Below, piece by piece: positions 1-9,643 of a DNA stretch of 64,000 bases. The stretch spans positions 1 through 64,000 of the forward strand of contig JAFGRD010000042.1 in NCBI GenBank assembly GCA_016935315.1, written 5' to 3'. A program made the position numbers and the translations under genes. A model generated the notes under the pieces. The model was not told the origin of the DNA. It did not search any database and was given only the letters and a program-made list of their open reading frames with translations. Within the stretch, counting starts at the first letter, position 1; every line of letters starts with the position of its first letter. Origin of the DNA: Pirellulales bacterium (GTDB lineage Bacteria; Planctomycetota; Planctomycetia; Pirellulales; Thermoguttaceae).

Positions 1-357
1 GATGCGGCGGATTCCGCGTTCTTCCTCGCTTACGCTTCGGGTTGCGATGCCCGAAGCCACCCCAATTTCAAGGTTTGACAGAGCACTGGCCGCCTACGAC
101 GAACATCAAACACGGTTGCCCCGCCCGCCGGGGGATGTGTTGCGCCAGGCGCTCCGGCAGGCCTCCGACGGCCCGAGATCCGGAAACCAACGCCCCCCTT
201 GACGAGGGGAAATTCGGGCCGTGAAACGGCTTGCTCGATAAGGAGTTGCGCTCCTCTGGCAACATTTTGACGCGAGTACAACGAATAGTCGTTTGTCCGT
301 GAGGAACCTCACGCCGCAGTCGGGCCCGAGGGTCGCCAGAGTTTTCTGCCGAAAAGC
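1..357. other. Left intergenic region with several inverted repeats
   Basis: I see no convincing gene here. It holds perfect or near-perfect inverted repeats: an 8-bp stem at 34-41/50-57; a 9-bp stem at 168-176/214-222 enclosing a 5-bp hairpin at 195-199/205-209; a 5-bp hairpin at 241-245/251-255; and a 14-bp palindrome at 299-312 (GTGAGG-AA-CCTCAC) about 46 bp before the promoter of the next gene. The first hairpin could end a gene lying outside the window. The nested structure at 168-255 could be a structured RNA or a REP-like element. None is followed by a clear T-run. Confidence 0.4.
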
Positions 358-386
358 TTGAGCATTTGCCGCTTCTCTGCGATAAT
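358..386 (+). promoter_or_regulatory. Sigma-70-like promoter of the first giant lamin-tail gene
   Basis: TTGAGC at 358-363, a 17-bp spacer, then GATAAT at 381-386. Near-identical elements precede the other three lamin-tail/dockerin genes in the window, which strengthens the call. Transcription would begin near 393, leaving a leader of about 240 nt before the GTG start at 632. Confidence 0.7.
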
Positions 387-631
387 GGGCGTGTTGCGAC
401 AGGTCGAAGGTGCAGTCGGCAGACGCCGTGCAAAGTCGGCTTGGCGCCGTGCGGGAGGTGTCTGCTTGGGCAGGGCACAGAGAATGGACCGGTGCTGGGC
501 CAGTAGCAGCCGGTCGGATCTCCTACAAAACCGGAACAGTCTTTTTTCAAAATCCCTTCGGCCTTGTGCCCCTCGATGAACGTCGGGGTGGCGGGCCGAT
601 TGTCTGGAGCACACACTCTAAGGAGACCGTC

Positions 632-3600
632 GTGCTGCGCAGTTTCAAGTCACGACTCGCACAACCGAGCAGGACGCGTTGCGACCGTCGTCCGACTTCG
701 GCCGGCCCAAACCACGCCCGTCGCGAGCGCCTCTTGTTCGAGCCGCTCGAAGCGCGGTTGGTACTCGACGGCAACTCGCTGGTAATCAACGAGTTTATGG
801 CCCACAACTCGGCCGGTCTGGCCGATGAAGACGGCACGCTTTCCGATTGGATCGAAATCCACAATCCCACTGCCGAGTCGGTCCGTCTCGACGGCTGGTA
901 CCTGACGGACAAGGACGACGACCCGATCAAGTGGCAGTTTCCCGACGTCTCGATCGACGCGGGCGACTACTTGCTGGTGTTCGCTTCCGAAAAGAACCGC
1001 AACGGCACCGAGTTGCACACCAACTTCAAGCTCAGCGCCGGCGGCGAGTACCTGGCTCTGGTGCGAGACGACGGAATGACCGTGGAATTCGCCTACCGGC
1101 CCGAGTACCCCGAGCAATACGAGAACGTCTCGTACGGGCTGTCGCCCGATTTCAGCACGCAAGGCTACTTCACCTCGCCGACGCCGGGGTTTCCCAACGT
1201 GGGCGAGCCGATCGACGATCCGATCCACCAGATCGTCATTTCGGAGATTATGTACCATCCGGCCAGCGAAGACCCCTTGGAGGAATACGTCGAACTGTAT
1301 AACCGGGGCACGGCGCCGGTGAACCTGGCCGGCTGGCAGTTCACCAGCGGCGTTGCGTTCACGATTCCCGACGTTCCCGCAGCGACCGTGGCCGCGGAAG
1401 AGTACCTGGTGATCGTCGCCGACGAGACGACGTTTGCCAATGTGTACACGGTTCCCGAGGGCACCAAGGTCATCGGCAATTGGGACGGCAAGCTGAGCAA
1501 CCGCAGCGAACAGATCGAGTTGGTCAACGCGACGGGCGCGCGAGTAGACAGCGTCCTCTATGCCGACGAGGGAGACTGGGCGATTCGCGAGCAAGAGGGG
1601 CCCGACGCCTACGGCCATAGCGGCTGGATCTGGGCGGCCGATCACGACGGCGGCGGCCAGTCGATCGAGCTGATCAACGTGGCCATGTCGAACGAGCACG
1701 GCCAGAACTGGGCGTCGAGTGATCCGGGCGTGGGGCCCACCCCGGGCGAGGCCAATTCGGTTGCCACCGGCGATATCGCGCCGATGATCCTCGACGTGTC
1801 GCACTATCCGGTCATTCCGCAGTCGACCGATCCGGTGACCGTCACCGCCAGACTGAAGGACGAGACGACGACGGGCCTTGCGGCGACCGTGTATGCGCGG
1901 ATCGACGGGAGCGTGGACTTCTCGGCCGTCGCGATGTCCGACGACGGCCTCAGCGGCGACGGCGCGGCCGGCGACGGCGTTTACGGGGCCGTCTTGCCGG
2001 CCATGCCCGACGGGACGATCGTCGAGTTCTACGTCGAAGCGACCGACGGGACGGCCAACACCCGGACCTGGCCGGCGCCCGCGCGGACCTGGCCCGCGCC
2101 GGACGCGCCCGAGGATGGGCAGTTCGCGAACCTGCTCTACCAGGTCGACGACACGTTCGATCCCGACGCGGGCTGGGACCCCGAGAACCAGCCGGTGTAT
2201 CGCCTGATCATGACCGCGGCGGAATGGGCGGAGCTGTCCGACATCTGCGACGGGGGAGGCGGGGAGCAATGGAGCGACGCGCAGATGAACGGAACGTTCA
2301 TCAACATGGACGGTACCGGCTCGGATCTGCGCTACAACGTCGGGATCCGCAACCGCGGCAACGGCAGCCGCATCAACACGCCCCCGAACCACCGTGTCAA
2401 CTTCCCGCATGACCAGCCTTGGCAAGGCGTGACGGCCATCAATATCAACGCCCGATACACGTACGTGCAGCACATCGGCCACACGATCTTCCGCATGGCG
2501 GGGCTGCCCGCCGAGGACACGCGGGCGGTGCAGGTGCGGGTCAACGGCCGGAACCTGGCCCGGGCCGCGGCGCCCATGTACGGCTCCTACGTCCAACTGG
2601 AAGTGACCGACAGCGACTTCGCCGACAACCAGTTTCCCGGCGACGGCGCCGGGAACATCTACAAGGCCGTGACCCGAACTCACAATGCGACGCTCAGTTA
2701 CTTGGGCACCGACCCCCAGGCGTACATCACCGCAGGTTACTCCAAGTCGACGAATGCTTCGGAGAACGACTGGTCGGACCTGATTCATCTGACCGACGTC
2801 CTCAACAACGCCTCCGACGCCACTTACGTGCAAGAGGTCTCGGAGGTCGTCAACGTGGACCAGTGGCTGAGGTGGTTCGCCATCCACACGTTATTCGCCA
2901 ACGAAGAAACGAACTTGGGCAACGGCGTCGGCGACGACTACTCGATGTACCGAGGCGTCGACGACCCCCGTTTCGTGCTGCTGCCGCACGATCTCGACAC
3001 GATTCTCGGCTGGGGCACGATGCAGGGCGTGACCGACTCGATCTATCGGGCGACCGCGCTGCCGGCCATCGAACGGTTCCTTACGCACCCCGAGTTTGCC
3101 CCACGATACCACGCCGCCCTGATCGAGCTGATCGAGACGGTGTTCTCGCCGGAGCAGATCAACCCGTTGCTGGACCACACGCTCGGCGGATACGTCGCCC
3201 AATCGGTACTCGACACGATGAAACAATGGGTCGTTGCCCGCAATGCCTTCGTGTTGTCTCAGATTCCCCAGGAGCTGACCGTCGGCAGCGACCTGCCGGA
3301 GGTCGATGGCTATCCGCAAACGGACGAGCCGGAGGCGGATCTGGAAGGCTATACCCACGCGGCCTACACCCGTTCCGTCTTGGTCAACGGACAACCGGCC
3401 CGCTGGGAGCCCTTCACGGGACAATGGAAGATCGGCAGGCAGGTCGGCGGCGAGACGGAGGTGCTCGTACCCGCCGGAGCCGTATGGAGTTACCTGGACG
3501 ACGGTTCCGATCAGCAAACGGCGTGGCGCGAGCTCGACTTCACGCCCGACCCACCGTGGGCCGAGGGGCCGGCGGAGCTGGGTTACGGCGACGGCGACGA

Positions 3601-6600
3601 GGCGACCGTCGTCGAAGACGGCCCCGCCCCCGACCGCTACATGACGACCTACTTTCGCCACGCCTTCGAGATCGAGGACGCCTCGCAATACACGGCATTG
3701 ACGCTGCACCTGTTGCGCGACGACGGAGCGGTCGTCTATTTCAACGGCGAAGAGGTCGTTCGCAGCAACATGCCGGAGGGCGATATCGACTACCTGACCC
3801 GGGCGTGGTCCAACGTCTACGGCGGCAACACGGAGAGCACGTTCCACGAGTACGCGGTCGGTCTGGAGCACCTCCGCGACGGTCTGAACGTCTTGGCCGT
3901 CGAGCTCCACAATTACCAGCCGAGCAGCCCCGACGTCAGCTTCGACCTCAGGCTGGAGGCCACGGCACAATCGTCGCAGGTCGGAGCCTCGCTGAACCCG
4001 GGTATCAATCGGGTGTGGGTCGAGGCATTCGACGGCCCCGGCGGCACCGGCAATCTGCTGGACCGAAGAACCATCGACATCTGGTACGCCGACGGCGACG
4101 AAACGACCGTATCCGGCACGCTTACCGGTCCCGACGTCGTGTGGGACGCCGCCTCCGGGCCATGGCACGTCACCGGCGACGTCACCGTGCCCGCCGGTGT
4201 CACGCTGACGATTGAACCGGGGACGACCGTCTTCTTCGACCAAGACACACAACTGACGGTCAACGGTCGGCTGGTGGCCGAAGGCACCCGGTTCGAGCGG
4301 ATCCGTTTTGCCCCGCCTCCGGGTTCGTCGGCGACCTGGCAAGGTCTAGCGTTCCGCAGCGCCGAGGACAACCGCCTGGCCTATCTCGACATGGAGAGCT
4401 CGTCGGCCGCCGGCCAGTCGATCGACCTGGACGATTCCCGGATTCTGATCGACGACGTTACGTGGACGGGCACGACCCGGACGATCCTCAGCATCACCGA
4501 TTCTTCGTTGATCGTCCGCAACAGCGAGTTCCCCGGCACCACGGCGCAAACCGTCTCCGGCCGCCGTCTGTTGGCGGCCGATCCCTACCTGTTGTTCGAG
4601 CACAACACGTTCGGCATTTGCACAGGCGTGAAGGAGGACGTGATCGACTTCACCACCGTCGGCTCGGAAGTCATGCCGCGATTCATCGGCAACGTGTTTC
4701 TCGGTGGCGGCGACGACGCACTCGACCTGGACGGCACGCGCGGCTACGTCGAGGGCAACGTGTTTATGAACTTCCATCGCAACTTCGATCCCACCGAGGG
4801 AGAATCGTACGCCGTATCCTCGGGCTACGACGGCGCCCACAGCTCCCGCCACGTGATCGTACGGAACGTCTTCATCGATTGCGACAACGCAGCGCTGGTC
4901 AAGGACCGGTCGTGGATCGATTTTCAGAACAACACCTTGGTGGACTGCGGCACGGGGATCAATTTCGACGAGCCGCAGGAAGCCGGCATCGATCCGGGAA
5001 TCGGGGCCTACCTCGACGGCAACATCTTCTGGAATATGCCCACGCCGCTGGCCTACTTCTATGTCGACGATCCCGTCTGGGGCACGACCGATATCACGGT
5101 CCATCGCTCGATCATTTCGCCCGAGTATCAAGGGTTGGGCGAGGGCAACCTCTACGAGGCCCCGCGGCTGGCCGATCCGGCGGGCGGCGATTTCCGCTTG
5201 CTGCCCGGCTCGCCTGCGTTGGGCCGGGGACCCAACGGCCTGGACATCGGGGCCATCGTGCCCGCCGGGGCGTCGATTGCCGGCCTGCCGCCGGTTTTGA
5301 CGTCCCTGGCCGACGCGACGCTGGCAGTTGCCGGCCCGGGAATCACGCACTACAAATACCGCCTCGACGGTGGCCCTGCCTGGAGTGTCGAGACGGCGGT
5401 CGACGTTCCCATCGAGCTGGCCGGCCTCTCCGACGGGCCCCATGCGCTGGAGGTCCTCGGCAAAAGTGCCGCCGGCGTTTGGCAAGAGGAGAGCGGCGCG
5501 GCGACGGCGACTTGGACGGTCGACAGCATGCTGCGGCGGGTGCGGATCAACGAAGTGCTGGCGATCAACGCCGCGGCCGTCGCCCATGGCGAGACGTTTC
5601 CCGACATGATCGAGCTGGTCAACGACGGCCCGCTGCCGGTCGATCTGGCAGGCATGAGCATCAGCGACGACCCGGGCAACCCGCTGAAGTTCGTCTTCCC
5701 CGACGGTGAAGCGGGCCTGACGACCATACCGGCCTATGGATATCTGGTGCTCTATGCCGACGACACTACGGATGCCCCGGGACTCCACCTGGGCTTCTCG
5801 CTGGACGGCGCCGGGGAAGGCGTGTTTCTGTTCGATGCGCCGGCCAACGGCGGCGGCGAGCTCGATTCGGTCGCATTCGGGCTCCAGCTTGCCGACCTGT
5901 CGATCGGCCGCGTAGGGCGGCAGCAGCAGTGGGCCCTGGCGCAGCCGACGTTCGGGGCGGCCAACGTGCCGGCACGTACTGGCATTCAGGACACGTTGAA
6001 GATCAACGAATGGTTGGCCGACGGCGACGTCCTGTTCGACGAAGACTTCCTCGAGCTCTACAACCCCGACCCCTCGCCCGTCATGCTGGGAGGCCTCTAT
6101 CTGACCGACGACCACGTTGCCCGCCCGGGAAGACATCAGATCGCTCCGCTGAGCTACATTGCCGGCAGCGGTTTTGCGGTATTCATCGCCGACGGCGACG
6201 CGGAAGCGGGACCGGCGCATCTCGGGTTCCGCCTGGCACCGCAACAAGAGATTCTGGGCCTGTACCGCGCCAATCTGGAGGAGATTGACAAGGTCGTCTA
6301 CTATCCGCAGACAACCGATTACTCGCAAGGCCGCACCCCGGACGGGGCCGAGACTTTCGCCTTTTCGCGGCTGCCCACGCCAGGCCTGGCCGGCTGGAGG
6401 CCGCCGGCGGTCACGACGGTCGGGGCCATCGACATCGATGCAGACTGGGAATATGACGAGTCGGGCGCCGACCTTGGGACGCAATGGTATGCGCTGGATT
6501 TTGTACCCGATCCGGCCTGGCCCACCGGTCCGGGAGTGTTGGGATTCGAGGACGAAGCCCTGCCGTCGCCCATCAACACTCCCTTATCGCTGGGTGATCC

Positions 6601-9361
6601 CCAGATCACGACCTACTACTTCCGCAGACACTTCACGGTCGACGCCGATCCACAGGACGTGGAACTGACCATTACCACGCTGATCGACGACGGGGCGGTC
6701 TTCTATCTCAATGGGCACGAGGTCTATCGCCACGGGATGCCCGAGGGGGAGATCAACTACCTCACGCCGGCCAACCGCGGCAGCGACTATCCGCTCGAAG
6801 GGCCGTTTTCGATTCCGATCGACTACCTGGTACAAGGCGACAACCTGATTGCCGTCGAGGTGCACCAGACCACGCTTCCGAGCTCGGACGTCGTCTTCGG
6901 CTTGATCGTCGAGGCCACGGTTACCAACGGCGGCAGCCCGGCTCTCGATCGTGGCCTGCAATTGCTCGACGGGTTGCGAATCACGGAGATCATGTACAAC
7001 CCGTCGGAAGACGGCGACGCGGAATTCGTCGAACTGCAAAACGTCGGCCAGTCCGCGCTGGATCTGACCGGCGTACGCTTCACCGAGGGCATCGACTTTA
7101 CTTTTCCCGCCGTGACGCTGGCGCCGAACCAGTACACAGTAGTCGTCCGCGATCTGGAGGCGTTTCAGTCGCAGTACGGGCCGGGCGTCAACGTGGTCGG
7201 TCAATACTCGGGCAGTCTCAGCAACGACGGCGAGCAGCTCGTTCTGCAACTGCCCTCGCCGCTGGAGGCCGCCGTGCTGCGGTTCGACTACAACGATTCC
7301 TGGCACCCGACCACCGACGGCGGCGGTTTCGCCCTGGAAATCGTCGACGCCGCGGCGAAGCCGACCTCGTGGGATCAGCCGGGGAGTTGGCGGGCAGGGG
7401 CCGTCGCGGGCGGCACCCCCGGAACGGCCGACGGCCAGGTGCCCGCCGGCGTCGTCATCAACGAACTGCTCACCCATACGGACTTGCCATCGACCGATAC
7501 GATTGAGCTTCATAATCCGACCGATCACGATATCGAGATCGGCGGCTGGTGCCTCAGCGACACGGCGAACAACTTCCAGAAGTTTCGCATTCCCGACGGC
7601 ACCACGATCGCCGCCGGCGACTACCTGATCTTCGACGAGGATGACTTCAACCCCACGCCGCTCGATCCGGGCCCCAACGATTTCGCGCTGGACGGCGCCC
7701 ACGGCGACGAGGTGTTTCTGGCCGAAGCGGACGCGCACGGCAAGGTCGTGCGCGTGGTCGATTTTGCCGTCTTCGGCGCGGCGGCCAACGGCGAGACCTT
7801 TGGCCGCTGGCCAGACGGCTCCGGCGATTGGTATCCAATGTCTGAACCCACGTTGGATCCGGCCGGCGCTCCGAACAGCGGCCCGCGACCCGGCCAGGTC
7901 GTCATCAGCGAGGTGTGCTACAACCCGGGCGGCATGCCGACCGCGGATGACCTGGAATACGTCGAAATCTACAATCTCGGCAGCCAGACCGTCGATTTGA
8001 CCAATTGGCGATTGCGTAAGGGGATCGATTACGATTTTGCGCCGGGTACGATGCTCGACTCCGGTGCGGTATTGGTCGTCGTGGCATTCGACCCCGGCAA
8101 CGCCGAGAAGCTGTCGGCCTTCCGCGACTACTACGGAGTCGACGGATCGGTGCAGTTGGTGGGGGGATACTCGGGCCAATTGAGCGACAGCGGCGAGCGG
8201 GTCCAGTTGCAGCGCCCCGATGCGCCTCCCTGGAACGAGCCCGACTTCATCCCGCACCTGCTGGAAGACGAAGTCAAATACGACGATACCCTGCCCTGGC
8301 CGGTGGAAGCCGACGGTGGCGGAGAGACGCTGAATCGACTGACGCGCGAGTCATGGGGCCACGACGGCGCCGGATGGACCGCCGCCGCCGCGACTCCCGG
8401 CCGGGTCCCGCTGCTGGCAAACGCCGAAATCGCCGGTCGCCATGTGTTCTACAACGGCTCGGCGTTCGACGGGAACAACGTGTCGGCAAGTGCGCTGGAC
8501 GATCAGGCCGTCGCGGCAGGCAAAACGGCCCTGCTGCCCGGCCAGACGGCCACCTTTGCCAACTACACGAGCTACAGCCGGGGCATCAACGGGATCATGA
8601 TCGACGTGCTCTACCTTGCCGGCGGAGACGCGCTCGGGCCACTCGACTTCCAGTTCAAGGTGGGGAACGACAACAACCCGGACAACTGGGCCATCGCCCC
8701 GGCTCCGAGCACGATCGCCGTGCGGCCCGGGGCCGGTGCCGGCGGCTCCGACCGGATCACGATCATCTGGCCCGATTACTCGATCCAAAAACAGTGGCTG
8801 CAGGTGACGATCTTGCCGACCGTCAGCACCGGCTTGTCCGAGGCCGACGTGTTCTACTTCGGCAACGCCACCGGCGAGGGCGGCAACTCGACCGCCGACG
8901 CCCGGGTCAATGCCACCGACATGCTGTTGGCTCGAAACAACTCTCGCAACTTCCTCAACCCCGCGCCGCTTGAGTTCGCGTACGATTTCAATCGCGATGC
9001 GCGAGTCAACGCGACCGACATGCTCATCGCGCGGAACAACCAGACACACTTTCTCAACGCGTTGCGGTTGATTAGCGTTCCCGGAGGCAAGGCGACCGCC
9101 ACGAAAGGGCTGCTGGCGTCGAAGTCGGCCTGCGAGGATCGTGCGGCAGCGATCGTACCGCAGTCGGGCCAAGACGCTGCGGATCCTTTGGGCACGGACC
9201 CTGACGACGCTCCTCCACAGATGGCTGCCAACCGGTCAGAGCTTTTTTCCAACTTGCATTGGCTCTATCAGTTCGAGCTGTCCGGCCCTGCCCGGAAGGC
9301 ACCCGAGGGGGGGCTCCCAGGGGCCAAAAACGACGCCATGCCGGACGAACCCTGGAGATGA
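632..9361 (+). CDS. Giant secreted multi-lamin-tail protein with CotH-like, beta-helix and dockerin-like domains (2909 aa)
   Basis: The start is set at a GTG with AAGGAG six bases upstream; an open frame runs further up but has no such signal. Residues ~33-47 carry the planctomycete LEPR-XLL-type motif (FEPLEARLVLDG), taken to mark exported surface proteins. Lamin-tail domains (pattern INE/SE...EIHNP...L-x-GW) begin near residues 50, 200, 1637, 1789, 2115, 2275 and 2423. A CotH kinase-like region spans ~522-867 (LLPHDLDTILG near 783). Two jelly-roll-like modules (YFRHAF...DDGAVVYFNG) begin near 1008 and 1995, and a right-handed beta-helix lies at ~1163-1547. The final ~215 residues are a module shared with the other three giant proteins, including two dockerin-like loops at ~2754-2817. 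The likely role is extracellular: matrix, adhesion or scaffold. Substrate and CotH activity are unknown. The domain order is clear; the function is inferred. Confidence 0.88.
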   Translation: MLRSFKSRLAQPSRTRCDRRPTSAGPNHARRERLLFEPLEARLVLDGNSLVINEFMAHNSAGLADEDGTLSDWIEIHNPTAESVRLDGWYLTDKDDDPIKWQFPDVSIDAGDYLLVFASEKNRNGTELHTNFKLSAGGEYLALVRDDGMTVEFAYRPEYPEQYENVSYGLSPDFSTQGYFTSPTPGFPNVGEPIDDPIHQIVISEIMYHPASEDPLEEYVELYNRGTAPVNLAGWQFTSGVAFTIPDVPAATVAAEEYLVIVADETTFANVYTVPEGTKVIGNWDGKLSNRSEQIELVNATGARVDSVLYADEGDWAIREQEGPDAYGHSGWIWAADHDGGGQSIELINVAMSNEHGQNWASSDPGVGPTPGEANSVATGDIAPMILDVSHYPVIPQSTDPVTVTARLKDETTTGLAATVYARIDGSVDFSAVAMSDDGLSGDGAAGDGVYGAVLPAMPDGTIVEFYVEATDGTANTRTWPAPARTWPAPDAPEDGQFANLLYQVDDTFDPDAGWDPENQPVYRLIMTAAEWAELSDICDGGGGEQWSDAQMNGTFINMDGTGSDLRYNVGIRNRGNGSRINTPPNHRVNFPHDQPWQGVTAININARYTYVQHIGHTIFRMAGLPAEDTRAVQVRVNGRNLARAAAPMYGSYVQLEVTDSDFADNQFPGDGAGNIYKAVTRTHNATLSYLGTDPQAYITAGYSKSTNASENDWSDLIHLTDVLNNASDATYVQEVSEVVNVDQWLRWFAIHTLFANEETNLGNGVGDDYSMYRGVDDPRFVLLPHDLDTILGWGTMQGVTDSIYRATALPAIERFLTHPEFAPRYHAALIELIETVFSPEQINPLLDHTLGGYVAQSVLDTMKQWVVARNAFVLSQIPQELTVGSDLPEVDGYPQTDEPEADLEGYTHAAYTRSVLVNGQPARWEPFTGQWKIGRQVGGETEVLVPAGAVWSYLDDGSDQQTAWRELDFTPDPPWAEGPAELGYGDGDEATVVEDGPAPDRYMTTYFRHAFEIEDASQYTALTLHLLRDDGAVVYFNGEEVVRSNMPEGDIDYLTRAWSNVYGGNTESTFHEYAVGLEHLRDGLNVLAVELHNYQPSSPDVSFDLRLEATAQSSQVGASLNPGINRVWVEAFDGPGGTGNLLDRRTIDIWYADGDETTVSGTLTGPDVVWDAASGPWHVTGDVTVPAGVTLTIEPGTTVFFDQDTQLTVNGRLVAEGTRFERIRFAPPPGSSATWQGLAFRSAEDNRLAYLDMESSSAAGQSIDLDDSRILIDDVTWTGTTRTILSITDSSLIVRNSEFPGTTAQTVSGRRLLAADPYLLFEHNTFGICTGVKEDVIDFTTVGSEVMPRFIGNVFLGGGDDALDLDGTRGYVEGNVFMNFHRNFDPTEGESYAVSSGYDGAHSSRHVIVRNVFIDCDNAALVKDRSWIDFQNNTLVDCGTGINFDEPQEAGIDPGIGAYLDGNIFWNMPTPLAYFYVDDPVWGTTDITVHRSIISPEYQGLGEGNLYEAPRLADPAGGDFRLLPGSPALGRGPNGLDIGAIVPAGASIAGLPPVLTSLADATLAVAGPGITHYKYRLDGGPAWSVETAVDVPIELAGLSDGPHALEVLGKSAAGVWQEESGAATATWTVDSMLRRVRINEVLAINAAAVAHGETFPDMIELVNDGPLPVDLAGMSISDDPGNPLKFVFPDGEAGLTTIPAYGYLVLYADDTTDAPGLHLGFSLDGAGEGVFLFDAPANGGGELDSVAFGLQLADLSIGRVGRQQQWALAQPTFGAANVPARTGIQDTLKINEWLADGDVLFDEDFLELYNPDPSPVMLGGLYLTDDHVARPGRHQIAPLSYIAGSGFAVFIADGDAEAGPAHLGFRLAPQQEILGLYRANLEEIDKVVYYPQTTDYSQGRTPDGAETFAFSRLPTPGLAGWRPPAVTTVGAIDIDADWEYDESGADLGTQWYALDFVPDPAWPTGPGVLGFEDEALPSPINTPLSLGDPQITTYYFRRHFTVDADPQDVELTITTLIDDGAVFYLNGHEVYRHGMPEGEINYLTPANRGSDYPLEGPFSIPIDYLVQGDNLIAVEVHQTTLPSSDVVFGLIVEATVTNGGSPALDRGLQLLDGLRITEIMYNPSEDGDAEFVELQNVGQSALDLTGVRFTEGIDFTFPAVTLAPNQYTVVVRDLEAFQSQYGPGVNVVGQYSGSLSNDGEQLVLQLPSPLEAAVLRFDYNDSWHPTTDGGGFALEIVDAAAKPTSWDQPGSWRAGAVAGGTPGTADGQVPAGVVINELLTHTDLPSTDTIELHNPTDHDIEIGGWCLSDTANNFQKFRIPDGTTIAAGDYLIFDEDDFNPTPLDPGPNDFALDGAHGDEVFLAEADAHGKVVRVVDFAVFGAAANGETFGRWPDGSGDWYPMSEPTLDPAGAPNSGPRPGQVVISEVCYNPGGMPTADDLEYVEIYNLGSQTVDLTNWRLRKGIDYDFAPGTMLDSGAVLVVVAFDPGNAEKLSAFRDYYGVDGSVQLVGGYSGQLSDSGERVQLQRPDAPPWNEPDFIPHLLEDEVKYDDTLPWPVEADGGGETLNRLTRESWGHDGAGWTAAAATPGRVPLLANAEIAGRHVFYNGSAFDGNNVSASALDDQAVAAGKTALLPGQTATFANYTSYSRGINGIMIDVLYLAGGDALGPLDFQFKVGNDNNPDNWAIAPAPSTIAVRPGAGAGGSDRITIIWPDYSIQKQWLQVTILPTVSTGLSEADVFYFGNATGEGGNSTADARVNATDMLLARNNSRNFLNPAPLEFAYDFNRDARVNATDMLIARNNQTHFLNALRLISVPGGKATATKGLLASKSACEDRAAAIVPQSGQDAADPLGTDPDDAPPQMAANRSELFSNLHWLYQFELSGPARKAPEGGLPGAKNDAMPDEPWR
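8433..9089 (+). repeat. C-terminal shared module, copy 1 (dockerin-like)
   Basis: This is a protein-level repeat of ~215 residues running from AGR-x-VFYN-x-SAFD through two dockerin-like loops to LRLISVP. The second loop (DFNRDARVNATD) has the dockerin Ca-binding pattern. The first (NSTADARVNATD) lacks the initial Asp. Equivalent modules occur at 15153-15808 and, on the minus strand, at about 27930-28568 and 31165-31815. Confidence 0.8.
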
Positions 9362-9482
9362 CCCGGCCCGGAATGCCCGTCCAGCGGCGGGACACCTCCA
9401 GAGCGTTGGCCGCTCGGGAGGCGGCCAAGGGGCGGTCCCGGTCGTCGGGCCGGTCCGTGATCTGCGATCTGACGCGGGAAAC

Positions 9483-9511
9483 TTGCACTTCCAGCGGTTA
9501 TTTGTCATAAT
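9483..9511 (+). promoter_or_regulatory. Sigma-70-like promoter of the second giant lamin-tail gene
   Basis: TTGCAC at 9483-9488, a 17-bp spacer, then CATAAT at 9506-9511. It lies in the 282-bp gap after the first giant gene and gives a leader of about 125 nt. It shares its sequence with the promoters at 30914-30941 and 39028-39056. Confidence 0.75.
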
Positions 9512-9643
9512 GGAGCCAGTCTCCGGTGGGGGGAGTTGGAAGGTCTTTTCTCCCCGTCACCACTTGGCCGCTCGCGCCATGGCGACTTCGATTGGACTGC
9601 AAAAGAGACTGCGGCGCTGGGGAACATCCACAAGGGATTCACG

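Noticed and set aside
75-80. TTGACA at the left edge
   Set aside because: No -10 element at 16-18 bp, so not supported as a promoter.
393-631. Riboswitch in the leader of the first giant gene
   Set aside because: I see no known riboswitch consensus; only weak T-rich and GC-rich patches.
650-2887. 745-codon minus-strand frame opposite the first giant gene
   Set aside because: It is antisense to a domain-rich protein, has no ribosome site, and its composition is biased toward Arg, Val, Gly and His.
9362-9482. Small coding frames between the first two giant genes
   Set aside because: They lack ribosome sites and any similarity; the region is used as promoter and spacer.
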